From the NCBI RefSeq assembly GCF_026151205.1, contig NC_087079.1:3801230-3865229 (forward strand): 64,000 bases of DNA. The letters are read 5' to 3'. A program made the position numbers and the translations under genes. Source of the DNA: Bolinopsis microptera. Taxonomy: Eukaryota; Ctenophora; Tentaculata; Lobata; Bolinopsidae. Below the pieces are notes generated by a model. That model was not told the origin of the DNA, made no database searches, and saw only the letters and a program-made list of their open reading frames with translations. Below, piece by piece: positions 10,983 to 25,593 of the stretch (positions are counted from its first letter, which is position 1; each line of letters opens with the position of its first letter).

Positions 10983-11864
10983 TTAACGGCTGGGCACTGC
11001 GGCCCCCGCTTTGTCCTCTGTCTTCTCTGGCTCTCTTTTCTTTGCTTCCTCCTTCGTCTTCTCTGTCTCTCTTTTCTTCGCTTCCTCCTGCCTCTTCTTC
11101 CTCTCCTTTCTGGCTAAAAAACGAATATCTCTGTCTGCCTTGCAGAGGTCAAAGTTGATCCAATAAGTTGACTCTTTCCAGCCCTTACCATGGTCAGCGT
11201 AGAAATTTACTGACTCTTCATCTCGTGTCTGGATGATGAGCGGGCGACGGTGATCTGGCTTGTCAGCATCAAGCTTGCCAGAGCGATGGCAACTTATCAT
11301 GTCGTCCTTCTTAACCTTTAGGGTCTCCCTGCAGAACTTGGAGTCGTCCTCCTGGCGTTGCTTAGAGGTAGTCTTTTTGCTCTCTGGAACCTTGAGCACA
11401 CACAGATTGAGTTTTCGTTTGTTTCGCTCAAATGTATCAGTGTGCATCTTCATTTGCACTTCCGAAATAACAGTTTCAGAAGCTTGTTCACGACTCATGT
11501 CATCGAGAACCTTTTTCTGGGTTTGTGCTGTTACCTCAGAATAGAGACGAACAGCTTTATCAACAGTTTTCTCTGCGCTTCCTTTAATAGCTTCCTTAAT
11601 CGAGTTAGTCAGGGCTGGGGTCAAATGTTGGAGTTCCTCTTTAATAATAGCCCTGACAGCCCCGTTTTCCTTAGTGTCAGCTGAGGTATGAGGCGCCACA
11701 AAACAGTATGGGCACTTCCAGTTTGTTAAATTCAGTAACATTTCGTTTTCAAGTCCAGATAAACCAACACAACTCAGGTGCCAAAATAATTGGCAAGCTT
11801 CACATTCAACTGATAGTTCTTCTGACATGTAAACATCACATTGGCAGTATTTTTCCTCTGGCAC
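10983..11864 (-). CDS. LINE B ORF1: PHD-type zinc finger RNA-binding protein
   Basis: The reading frame gives 293 aa starting at a GTG at 11864. The frame is open ~85 bp further upstream, to a stop near 11951, without an ATG. Residues ~6-55 form a PHD-like Cys4-His-Cys3 finger (CQCD, CEAC, HLSC, CPYC). A charged helical region follows, then a conserved block with DDMISCHRSGK and PLIIQTRDEE typical of LINE ORF1 proteins, then a Lys/Glu-rich tail. An ATG in a different frame (about 11959) begins MASSNVPERVS and would join this frame after a one-base shift in the A-rich stretch around 11920. The start of ORF1 therefore looks frameshifted in this copy. Confidence 0.8.
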   Translation of the reverse strand: MPEEKYCQCDVYMSEELSVECEACQLFWHLSCVGLSGLENEMLLNLTNWKCPYCFVAPHTSADTKENGAVRAIIKEELQHLTPALTNSIKEAIKGSAEKTVDKAVRLYSEVTAQTQKKVLDDMSREQASETVISEVQMKMHTDTFERNKRKLNLCVLKVPESKKTTSKQRQEDDSKFCRETLKVKKDDMISCHRSGKLDADKPDHRRPLIIQTRDEESVNFYADHGKGWKESTYWINFDLCKADRDIRFLARKERKKRQEEAKKRETEKTKEEAKKREPEKTEDKAGAAVPSR

Positions 11865-12420
11865 TGGGACATTATCAGAAGATGAATCCTTAGGGGGACT
11901 CGTCTTGACTCCACGTTTTTTCGTATCGACACCCTCTCGGGTACATTGCTACTTGCCATCCCTCAATAAATGTATTTAATTGTAGTTGTGAAAATAGTTT
12001 GCTCGTGCAAATCCAAACTTATTGCACATCAACGTATCCACATGGGAGACAAACCTTGTAATGGAAGCTCATCATCTTTTGCTCAGAATTCTTCTCTCAC
12101 AAAACATAATTGTCTTCATATGGGAGGAAAACCCTTCAAGTGTAATGAATGCTCTTCATCTTTCTCTCAGAAATGTAGTCTCAGAGCACATCAGCGTATT
12201 CACACAGGAGAGAAACCGTTCAAGTGTAATGAATGCTCCTTGTCTTTTTCTCAGAAATCTAATCTCAGAACACACCAGTTTATCCACTCAGGAGATAAAC
12301 CTTTTAAGTGTAATGAATGCTCCTCATCTTTCTCTTATAAATCTAAACTCAGAGCACACCAGCGTATTCACACAGGAGAGAAACCGTTCAAGTGTAATGA
12401 ATGCTCCTCATCTTTCTCTT

Positions 12421-12748
12421 ATTGATTGATTGAAATAAATTTTCGTGCACATACAGAATGAATGGTTAATAATTTAATATATATGTAGACCAAGGTCTGT
12501 GCACGGGATGCTTCCTGGAAGAATCCAGTTCTTTTAGCGGGGCACCCTACCTAAAGCCAAATTGAGATATAATAATCATATTCCTAGAGAAATAATCAGA
12601 AATAGAATACCAATCAAATAATATGATATATAGGAGTAGTAACCATATTTACTATGCAAAATGCCCCAACCACATAGTGTAAATTTATATAGAATTCAAA
12701 TTCCATATCATCATTAAACCTCATAGTAGTAAATGCACCTTAACTTTT
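12421..12748 (-). mobile_element. Small insertion, SINE or truncated LINE 3' end
   Basis: About 330 bp interrupts the zinc-finger copy between the SSSFSY codons and the last finger, which resumes with acttcaaatctaaaaacaca. The left edge carries a short tgat repeat (ttgattgattg), as expected for the simple-repeat tail of a minus-strand retroelement. The sequence matches nothing else I could find in the window. It has no splice donor at the left edge, so an intron is unlikely. The strand is inferred from the tail only. Confidence 0.6.
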
Positions 12749-13046
12749 TTACAGACTTCAAATCTAAAAACACATCAATGTATTTACACAGCATTGAATG
12801 ATCCAAATTTTATTTTTGATTTATTTATAATTAACTTAATCTACATTTTATGGCATTTCATTTATTATTTTTGATATTCATGCGTTTTCTTATTGAAAGT
12901 TATTTCATTTACCATGACGATTGATTATAAATTGTTGTTGAACAATAAAGGCTATCATTTGAAATAATATTAAGATTGGCATTATTCATCATTCGTCTAT
13001 GTGAGTACTGATTACTTCTAAACAATAAAACTATTGCAGGATTGTC

Positions 13047-14222
13047 ATGTCAGAGCATAGTAACATATCCCCAACTGCAGCTGAAGAAATGTGTTATCAG
13101 GACTTTTACAATTCAACTCAGATAAAACAGGAGTCTATAACTGATGCTCAGTATTGTGACATTTCAACTCAAATAAAGCATGAGATAAAAACTGAGCAGA
13201 ATTCTGACAATGTAGTTCAAATAAAACAGGAAATTGAAACTGAGCAGGATTCTGATAATTTAACTACGATAAATCAGGCAGTTGAAACTGAGCTGGAAGA
13301 AAACTTGAACGGTTTAATTTGCCCGAAATGTGAAGCCTATGTCCTAAATAATCATCGCTTCTTTGAACATATGAGAGAGCACCATGAAAACAGTATCAGT
13401 ACAAATTTGAACTCTGATAAATTAATAAGTGCTGAATCAGAAGATCACACAAGAGAGAAACCGTTCAAGTGCAGTAATGAATGCTCCACATCTTTCTCTT
13501 ATAAATCTAATCTCATAGCACACCAGCGTATTCACACTGGAGAGAAACCGTTCAAGTGTAATGAATGCTCCACATCTTTCTCTTATAAATCTAATCTCAT
13601 AGCACACCAGCGTATTCACACAGGAGATAAACCTTTCAAGTGTAATGAATGCTCCTCATCTTTCTCTCAGAAATCTAATCTCATAGCACACCAGCGTATT
13701 CACACAAGAGAGAAACCGTTCAATTGTAATGAATGCTCCTTGACTTTCTCTCAGAAATCTAATCTCACAGCACACCAGCGTATTCACACAGGAGATAAAC
13801 CTTTCAAGTGTAATGAATGCTCCTCATCTTTCTCTCGGAAATCTCACCTCACAACACATCAGCGTATTCACACAAGAGAGAAACCGTTCAATTGTAATGA
13901 ATGCTCCTTGACTTTCTCTCAGAAATCTAATCTCATAGCACACCAGCGTATTCACACAGGAGATAAACCTTTCAAGTGTAGTGAATGCTCTTCATCTTTC
14001 TCTCAGAAATCTAATCTCAGAAGACACCAGCGTGTACACACTGGAGGGAAATCCTTCAAGTGTAATGAATGCCCTTCATCTTTCTCTCAGAAATCTAATC
14101 TCAGAGCACACCAGCGTATTCATACAGGAGAGATACAGTTCAAGTGTAGTGAATGCTCCTTGTCTTTTTCTCAGAGTTCAAAACTAAAAACACATCAGTG
14201 TATCTACACAGCGTATGAATGA
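13047..14222 (+). CDS. C2H2 zinc-finger protein, ten fingers, intact copy
   Basis: A 391-aa nuclear DNA-binding protein by family. The N-terminus (1-~85) is acidic and contains four or more Ile-Lys-x-Glu sites (IKQE twice, IKHE, IKTE), the consensus for SUMO attachment. One isolated finger (CPKC...HMREH) lies near 93-113. Nine tandem fingers follow from ~135, with TGEKPF, TGDKPF and TREKPF linkers; finger helices are very alike (QKSNL, YKSNL), implying recent finger duplication. The first tandem finger has CSNEC spacing, and the last has lost its second His (HQCIY). The ATG sits 6 bases after an acceptor-like ttgcaggattg. The target is unknown. The left neighbour is a broken duplicate. Confidence 0.92.
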   Translation: MSEHSNISPTAAEEMCYQDFYNSTQIKQESITDAQYCDISTQIKHEIKTEQNSDNVVQIKQEIETEQDSDNLTTINQAVETELEENLNGLICPKCEAYVLNNHRFFEHMREHHENSISTNLNSDKLISAESEDHTREKPFKCSNECSTSFSYKSNLIAHQRIHTGEKPFKCNECSTSFSYKSNLIAHQRIHTGDKPFKCNECSSSFSQKSNLIAHQRIHTREKPFNCNECSLTFSQKSNLTAHQRIHTGDKPFKCNECSSSFSRKSHLTTHQRIHTREKPFNCNECSLTFSQKSNLIAHQRIHTGDKPFKCSECSSSFSQKSNLRRHQRVHTGGKSFKCNECPSSFSQKSNLRAHQRIHTGEIQFKCSECSLSFSQSSKLKTHQCIYTAYE

Positions 14223-14885
14223 TCCATTTTTTGTTGATTCATTTAAATAATCAATTTAATCAGCATTTTATGGCATTATACATTTATTATTTTTTGATAA
14301 TTGCGCTAAAAGTTTTTGTATTTAAAGTTATTTCATTCACCATGACGATTGATTATAAATTGTTGTTGAACAATAGAGGCTATTTAATTGGAATTAATAG
14401 TAATATAATAATATATGGCATTATTTATCATTTGTCTACGTGATTACCATACCTTGTCATAGAACATTTAAATATCGAAACTACCTATGTGATATCATCT
14501 AGTCTGGGTGCAAAATGAATAAATAGGTTTATTAGTTTTATAGAAATTTTATAGAAAGTTTTATTGAAATTTATATACATTACCAATTTTGTATCCTTGT
14601 ATTCTGGAGATGTCCAACATATCTTGCATGAGTAATTTTCTCATTTTCTGGAAGGTGGATTTGCCACAGCACGTTTTAATTTCATAGATTTATTAATTTA
14701 TCTATAAATATTTAAATCTATTAGAAACTAGTGATAACTGATAAACCTCTATACCCCCTCTATCTTACTGTTTATTTCCAAATTTCTTTGTACACCCTTG
14801 AAACCCTTAAAATCTTATGAAGCTAGTTCTAACCACATCTTAAAACCTTTCTCTAAGGAAACTTTATTATTAAAGGATGGGGTCG
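14223..14885. other. Intergenic; 3' flank of the zinc-finger duplication unit
   Basis: 14223-14445 matches 12800-13014, including the shared string accatgacgattgattataa, and marks the right end of the ~1.44-kb tandem duplication unit. 14446-14885 is AT-rich with no supported gene. It would contain the TRAPPC6 promoter. Confidence 0.6.
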
Positions 14886-16013
14886 ATGGCTGACAGTTTA
14901 TTTGAGTTCTTTCACTCACAAATGATACTCTACTTCGAGGTACTTTGATTTGTAATGCCTACATTGTAATCGTTATTTTGCCTCTTTCATTTCATTTACT
15001 CTAAACTTAGCAGCACATAAGTATTAAGTACGTTACGCCACTGTCCGTCATTGAGTTTTCAAATTATTATCCTCAGGAAACATTCGGTGAAGAGCAAATA
15101 CAATACAATATGGAAAAAATAGGTTACAGAGTTGGGTTTAGCTTAGTTGAGAAAGCGACAAAGGAAGAGGCTAGGTTCAAGGAAAATGTAGAGATTGTGA
15201 AGTATATTTGCAAGGTGAATTACGGTCTTGTTTGGTGATTAACTGCTTGGATTATAATCATATTGGAAAGATTAAACTTGATATTCCTTTGGTGGTGATT
15301 TGAGATTTCATGTTGTACGGCTTTCAGATTATAAATATAGAAATACGTTATCTGACCCACTCGTTTGTTCAGGATTTGTGGCAGATGTTGTTCAGAAAAC
15401 AAGCAGACAATCTTAAAACAAATCACACAGGAACATTTGTGATACAGGACAACAGATTTAGGTTTCTCAACAGAGTCAGCCAGGTTAGTGACTCGCGGTA
15501 ATCATTATCCAATAACAAATGAAATTGCGTGATTTTATTGAAACTTTAAACTAATTACAACACTACAGATCTAATACATTTATGCTTTTATGGAGGAAGC
15601 GATGTAAGAGAGTCGACATACTTTAATGTTGCCATCAGCCATGGGCTGGCAAGTCCCCATTCATCGTAGTCCGATAGTTTCACTGCATCCTAATATCAAA
15701 TAACCCTCAGTCTAAGCAGTACTTGGACAGAGGGCAGCAGTACGCAGCCTTCACGTGTGGTGTAGTTAGAGGTGCCCTTACTAACTTTGGTATGCCCTGT
15801 ACCGTCACCTCGGAGGTAAGATTTATTGGTGGCCGTTTTTTTTGTTTCTAAATTTGATGTCTGACATTAAATACTCAATATATTTTATCCCTTGATTCTT
15901 GTTTTGATTCAAAATTTAAATATAGGTAGGTTTTTTGAACGACCCTCTCACTTTTTCAGGTGAACGTCAGTCCTACATGCAAGTTTCAGATATCTATACA
16001 GGGGATCAGCTGA
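14886..16013 (+). CDS. TRAPP complex subunit 6 (TRAPPC6-like)
   Basis: Five exons: 14886-14939, 15077-15214, 15373-15483, 15711-15815 and 15960-16013. All introns are GT-AG in phase 0, giving 153 aa against about 158 in vertebrate TRAPPC6B. The start reads MADSLFEFFHSQM. Exon 2 has MEKIGYRVGFSLVEKATK and exon 3 has DLWQMLFRKQADNLKTNHTG. Exon 4 has QYAAFTCGVVRGALTNFG, the characteristic Bet3-fold core, and the end reads CKFQISIQGIS. TRAPPC6 is a small Bet3-family subunit of the TRAPP complexes, which act as Rab GEFs at the Golgi and tether ER-derived vesicles. No exon is missing and nothing is broken. Which vertebrate paralogue (A or B) it matches is not decidable. Confidence 0.95.
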
Positions 16014-18652
<2,639 letters not shown>

Positions 18653-18949
18653 CACTATTTTAGGGTTATACGGGTTCCTGCTAGTGTCTGATAAATTGAC
18701 AATGAAATCATACAAATCACATGCGAAACCCTCAGTATTATCAGCGAAGACTGAGGCAGACCATTCCGACGTATCATATATTCCTACTGAGACTTTAAAA
18801 TTGTTGATAAATTCTTTCGATATACAATATTAAATCTCACGTCTTACTCACAAATCAAGTATGTTAAAATGATATTAAATGACAACAAAATCCTTAAGTA
18901 CGAACTTTGTCTCTTCTGTAAACAGTATCTTTCTATAATTGTCAGTCAG

Positions 18950-19942
18950 TTAACCACTTTGGCTGACAGTAACTGGTTCAGAAACTCGGAATGTATTCTT
19001 TAGAGCTTGATAAATAAACTTCTGGTATCCTGGCATTCTTAATAGGTAGAGTAGTGGGTTAATCGCTGCATTCAGAAACATCGAGAAGTTCTGCGTCAAG
19101 AGTTGCCCATAAAGATCGAATTTGGGATTGTCGATGTGGTTTGACTGTGGGACAATTTTCCATATCTCATAAATAAAGCATGGGATGTTGAAAACCAGAA
19201 ACACCGCCGTGAAAATGCTGATGGTGACAGAAACCTGGTGGAATTTGTCGTCGTTATTGTTGCTTACCCTTGGGCGGGTCATTAAAAACCAAGTTCCAAC
19301 TACAAAACTGGCAAATGTAGCCAAGGCAGGTAAGAAAAGCTCTATGGGGATGGAAATAATTGAAAAATAATATGCAATGACAGGCATTTCTAATTTGTTA
19401 GGATACAATGTACAACAGGATATCTCTTGACTGTATCTACTATAATGCCATCTTTGAGAAAAGTAGATCAAGTATATCCCGATCATGTAAGCAGTGTATC
19501 CAGCGATTGCACCGATCACCACAGATCGCTTTATAAGGTGGTGAGGAAACGTTATGGAAATAGTGCGAGTTACACTGATCATCATAACAAGAAACATTGA
19601 CATCCTTGCAGTAAAATAGAATGTCAATGTCCACGCAGTGCAGAACAAGTCATTGTTGAAGAGCATGGCATGACGGTCATTTATTAGAGACGCTACGAGT
19701 GGAACACCTGAGAAGACTGTAATAAAATCAATTGCTGCTATCAACAGGTACTGGAGGTCATGTATTGTTTTCTGTCTCCTCGGCCAGAAGTAGCAGCCTG
19801 CTGAACAATTCCCCAAAAGTCCGACCACACTGCCTAACACTAACATTGAAGCAAGGATGTGGTCAGTAGTTTCAATCCCTAGCTTCTCCATCTCTTCATT
19901 ATCCCATGTGTCAGCTTGAGTAACATTAGACTGGGTCGTCAT
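18950..19942 (-). CDS. Rhodopsin-family (class A) orphan GPCR
   Basis: Single-exon 330-aa protein with seven hydrophobic segments (roughly 30-53, 65-85, 102-125, 143-163, 190-215, 238-258 and 282-302). Supporting marks are GN in TM1, an Asp in TM2 (AAIDF), Cys at the top of TM3 and Cys-Cys in the second extracellular loop (ISCCTLYP). TM6 has FNIPCF and TM7 has NPLLYLLR, the NPxxY motif. The DRY position reads TRT, which lacks the usual Asp and Tyr. The N-terminal tail carries an NVT glycosylation sequon. The ligand is unknown. It lies antisense between the two kinase genes. Confidence 0.9.
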   Translation of the reverse strand: MTTQSNVTQADTWDNEEMEKLGIETTDHILASMLVLGSVVGLLGNCSAGCYFWPRRQKTIHDLQYLLIAAIDFITVFSGVPLVASLINDRHAMLFNNDLFCTAWTLTFYFTARMSMFLVMMISVTRTISITFPHHLIKRSVVIGAIAGYTAYMIGIYLIYFSQRWHYSRYSQEISCCTLYPNKLEMPVIAYYFSIISIPIELFLPALATFASFVVGTWFLMTRPRVSNNNDDKFHQVSVTISIFTAVFLVFNIPCFIYEIWKIVPQSNHIDNPKFDLYGQLLTQNFSMFLNAAINPLLYLLRMPGYQKFIYQALKNTFRVSEPVTVSQSG

Positions 19943-20526
19943 ATTCTTGAGATCTGAATCACTGTTAATCTTGTTAGTTTAATTCGTATCTACCCCTATT
20001 TTCATAAACCGTACATTCAATGTTTCCAAAAATTTAATTTACTAGATGGGCAAATTATAAAAATCCAGATTACAGATCTGCCACGCTGTTATGACAAACC
20101 TAAATGCAACTTCTAGAGGGAGACAAAACAGCACTGTAGTCTTTAGTTTACCTAGCTTTTAGAATAACTTAACTGCTGAATCGATGTGTACAGTAGTAGG
20201 AGGTAAATCAAGTTTTAATAAAGAATATCATATAGATGACGTTTGTTTCCCTAACATAGCGTTATCAAATTGATAAAATACCACAAACAAACGGAGCTCT
20301 AGATAACTGTAAAAGTGGTAACAGTCACTAAAAGATAGACCACTAATAACATCAGGTTCCCTCATTGGCTTTAAATGCAGTTAACTGATCACAGTTGGCC
20401 TTGAATCGGCACGTGTTATTATTGATTTACATGGTAAAGTGGGATCTGTTGTAGAGGATGTAGTGAATGTGCGATTATACCGGTTTCACTCGAACAGCGG
20501 CTGTGGTATATGATCTGAAGATTATA
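19943..20526. promoter_or_regulatory. Shared upstream region of the GPCR and the secreted protein gene
   Basis: About 580 bp separates the divergent starts of the GPCR (minus) and the secreted protein (plus). No gene is seen. It must contain the promoters of both genes unless distal 5' exons exist. I could not assign individual sites. Confidence 0.4.
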
Positions 20527-21704
20527 ATGTGGTGTATAATTAGTTTAGTGGTCTTATTAGTTTCTTATTGCTATGGTGTGTACGGTGTACCAAAAAGAGG
20601 TATATTTAAATGATGCCAAAAAATCTACTGCCTAACGAAACAGAAATGCGTCCGCAATTTCGGTGTGTGAACAACATCTAAATTTTGCGTCCCTGGTATT
20701 TGTAACTCTATTTACACGTTAGTGTCTGCTTAAAATTAGGTAATTTCAACACCTAATCGACTAAACAACCTCGTCCATTCATGTAAATGTCATATCTTTG
20801 AGCCTCATACGATAAAATTAAGGTACTGACACCAACAGGAAAGGGAAATTAAGTGGCTGCTTGCATCAGAATTTTCGCCGCTTTTCTTGCTAACGCTCAA
20901 GTTTAGTTATTTTACATATTTTGCTGCATGAATTTTCGCAGTTATGTGCATGATGCTATTACTTTTATTTTCAGTAACTTATAGGATACCCCTGGAAGGT
21001 CCTGCAAATCCTGATAGTCCATTTTATGTGAGTATCGGATTTTTAAATTTCTATTACTCCTTGATTTCTTTTCAAACTCATAATTTTCACCACTTATTTA
21101 GTGCCTACTCATTTCATAGATGGGTTCTAAAATGAAGCCTCATTGGATCACATGATCACCCATGCTTAAGATGAGAGTAAATACCTTAATTTTGACCCCC
21201 TATAAAATCATTGATCAATGATCAATGATCGTACCTTATTAGTTTCGAAAGCCTACCTTAAAGAACCCACCTGTAAAAGTGTGTGGATTCGCTTTTCTTG
21301 CGATATTTGCAGTATGTCGACCAATAACCACGCTACAATCTACATTACGACATTCACTCTCCAATATTTCATAATTAAGTACCTACTGTGTTAAAAACTG
21401 TGTTTTGTTCTTACTAACATCTCTTATCTTAACACCCTCACAGACTGAAGGAGACACGCCCCTGCTCACCAACTTCATGGCTCCCATCCCAAATATTGGT
21501 GGAATCTCCGCCCCAGCTCCAACACCTCTCCCAAATCTCGACGAGATCTCCGCTCCAGCTCTGCCCCTCTTCAACGCGTCCCTCAGTGTGGATCCTAGTG
21601 GTCCTGAGCAGGAAAGTGTGGTGTTGAGTCTAGGAGAAGGGGAAGGAGAGGAGGAAGAGGAGGAGGAGTATTCTGGTATCCTCAGCCTCTGTAATATTCT
21701 GTAG
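20527..21704 (+). CDS. Small secreted acidic protein, unidentified
   Basis: Three exons: 20527-20599, 20975-21027 and 21444-21704, with GT-AG introns in phases 1 and 0; 128 aa. It begins MWCIISLVVLLVSYCYGVYG, a clear signal peptide, then VPKR, a dibasic site. The mature part has a near-repeat (PNIGGISAPAP then PNLDEISAPAL), proline-rich, followed by a run of Glu (EGEGEEEEEEEY) and the short end SGILSLCNIL. I do not recognise the family. A dibasic site after the signal peptide would suit a processed peptide precursor, but there are no amidation repeats. The codons TCT G|gtatcc near 21677 offer an alternative donor that could splice onward. Confidence 0.7.
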
Positions 21705-24010
<2,306 letters not shown>

Positions 24011-25501
24011 ATAGTTTAGACTAGTTTTTAGGTTCCCCTTAGTTTATAATAACGACTGTTCATCTTTACTCAAGACAGTCTGATCAGATATTGAGACGTC
24101 TGGAACCTCTCAACTACTTTTGGGAATCGTTCACATATTACGTATATTACGTAAGCCAAGGGGCATTTTATATCCCCTTCCCCATTTTATACCCCCTTCT
24201 TTTCCGTAAACCACTTTTTTACACTCAGCTACTGTGAATAAATTACACTAAAGTAAACATTTCCAAGTCCCCTCCCATAGGCTGGTTTACGTAATATATG
24301 AACGTTACCTTGATTCGTCATAATATAATAGTGCTTGCCCGTTACCCAGCTTTTAAATCCAAAATGTGTATCATTATTCGTTCCATAATCCAAAATTTGT
24401 TTTATAATGTCTTATCTTGAGATAGTTCGGCTTTAGTGGACTTTTTGGTTTCTAGTTTGATAACTGTAACTAATAGATTGTGCTTTTTAACTGATCTTAA
24501 AGGGATTGCAAATAAGTTTTGTTTTCCTGAACTTGCTAGAACTTTTATTTATAAAGATCCCTTTCCATTATATATGTGTTAAATTACTTTATTTATTTGA
24601 TTTTTATCACCTGAAAATAAGACTCGGCTATATTTGTGGTATGTGACTGTGGGACTGGGAGGTGGATAGTTGATATAGAGTACTGTGTGCACGATGTTTA
24701 CATTCCACATTGATATGCGAGAAAGCTCGGCTGGGATTTTATAAGTTCCACATGTGTGATATGTACAAGCAGAGAATAGTTCTGTCACTGGTAATCAATA
24801 CGAACATATCTAGCGAGTATGATCCGCTTTAACCCCCCGTGTTAGTATCACTGTGCTCTACCTTTCTTTGCTACTCTTTATTTGTATAGTATTCAAAAAC
24901 CATGTCCGTAATACTGTTTCACTTTATCCTATGTTAACTTCCTTTTAGCTAAGCTTTTAATTTGTTTTCCTACAAAAATCGTATATTAACATGACATGTT
25001 CCATCAATAGACAAAAACTTCACATGGAGATAGCAGTTGTCAAGCGAACATGTCCCATGGACAATATTTCGACGGGAAGTCGTGACGATGACCAAATTTG
25101 TGACTTTTGCAGGACATTGTGTCCGACTATTGCAGTATTTTAAGTGGTGCATCTTAACCTGTGATCCGGTCATTCTGCCGAGCGTGTCAGTGTGTCACCT
25201 TCAATCTCCAGGTCCTGTACATCAGTACATATGCAGCAGTACATATGCAGCCCTGCCCAACCATCTGATTATTATTGTGTGTATAGAGACTGAGGATGTT
25301 TAAGTTGGTTCTGTGTGAGAGAGAAAATGTACGGTATGTTGACACGCCGCTGCAAACAGCGTGTCGCTGACAGCAGCCCTCCCCCTAACCTGTTTGATAA
25401 AGGTCAGTTACTATTTATAACTCATTGCAAAACGTTTCAAACAGTAAGACATCCAAACTAAAGCTGGGATGAAGTGGCAACTAACGCCAAGCGGATCAAT
25501 A
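24011..25501. other. Intergenic, no supported gene
   Basis: Starts with the kinase 2 3' UTR. A small inverted element with tttacgtaatat/acgtattacgtaa strings lies at 24130-24300. The rest is non-repetitive by eye. Short Cys-containing ORFs around 24.7-25.4 kb do not match anything I recognise. Confidence 0.4.
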
Positions 25502-25593
25502 ACAGAACATTCCATGGTGACAAGCTCTCTCTCATACTGCTTGAACTTCTAAGCAGTTATGAGAGAGAGCTTGTAACCATGGATTCGTTCTGT
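25502..25593 (+). ncRNA. Candidate pre-miRNA-like hairpin
   Basis: The arm 25502-25542 pairs with 25551-25593 across an 8-base loop (gaacttct). The core is caagctctctctcat against atgagagagagcttg with only a mismatch or single bulges over about 42 bp (outer ends acagaac and gttctgt, inner ends ctgctt and aagcag). Length (~92 nt), loop size and near-complete pairing fit a metazoan pre-miRNA or a hairpin siRNA source. A very small palindromic MITE is the alternative. The strand cannot be told from pairing alone; plus is arbitrary. Confidence 0.45.

Larger units (their letters stand above)
7765..11996 (-). mobile_element. LINE B: two-ORF APE-type non-LTR retrotransposon inserted in the zinc-finger copy
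   Basis: A minus-strand element. Its 3' end carries a short (CTTTA)n tail, seen as taaag repeats from 7764 to 7790 on the plus strand. Its 5' end lies near 11996. The 8-mer gtttgctc occurs on both sides (7749-7756 and 11997-12004) and is a candidate target duplication. The zinc-finger coding sequence resumes in frame after the right junction. It contains ORF1 (PHD-type zinc finger) and ORF2 (EN-RT) in the usual order. The PHD-type ORF1 and simple-repeat tail fit the CR1/L2 part of the superfamily. It is a different family from LINE A. Confidence 0.88.
3050..12965 (+). pseudogene. C2H2 zinc-finger gene copy 1, broken by three insertions
   Basis: Tandem paralogue of the intact gene at 13047-14222. 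Four separated pieces match it in order. 3050-3111 matches the 5' flank, ending in an acceptor-like ttgcaggattg. 7292-7764 holds the start codon (7296) and the acidic and SUMO-motif N-terminus up to the first tandem finger. 11997-12420 holds about four fingers with the TGEKPF linker type. 12745-12965 holds the last degenerate finger and the 3' flank. The gaps are filled by a plus-strand LINE, a minus-strand LINE and a ~330-bp insertion. The surviving pieces cannot make the original protein; each ORF is truncated. Sequence divergence from copy 2 is modest, so inactivation looks fairly recent. Confidence 0.88.

Noticed and set aside
12421-12748. An intron in zinc-finger copy 1
   Set aside because: The left edge has no GT donor, the twin gene is contiguous here, and a simple-repeat tail marks a retroelement.
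24579-25303. Short Cys-containing ORFs on both strands
   Set aside because: No domain match, overlapping frames, and no consistent splice joins.
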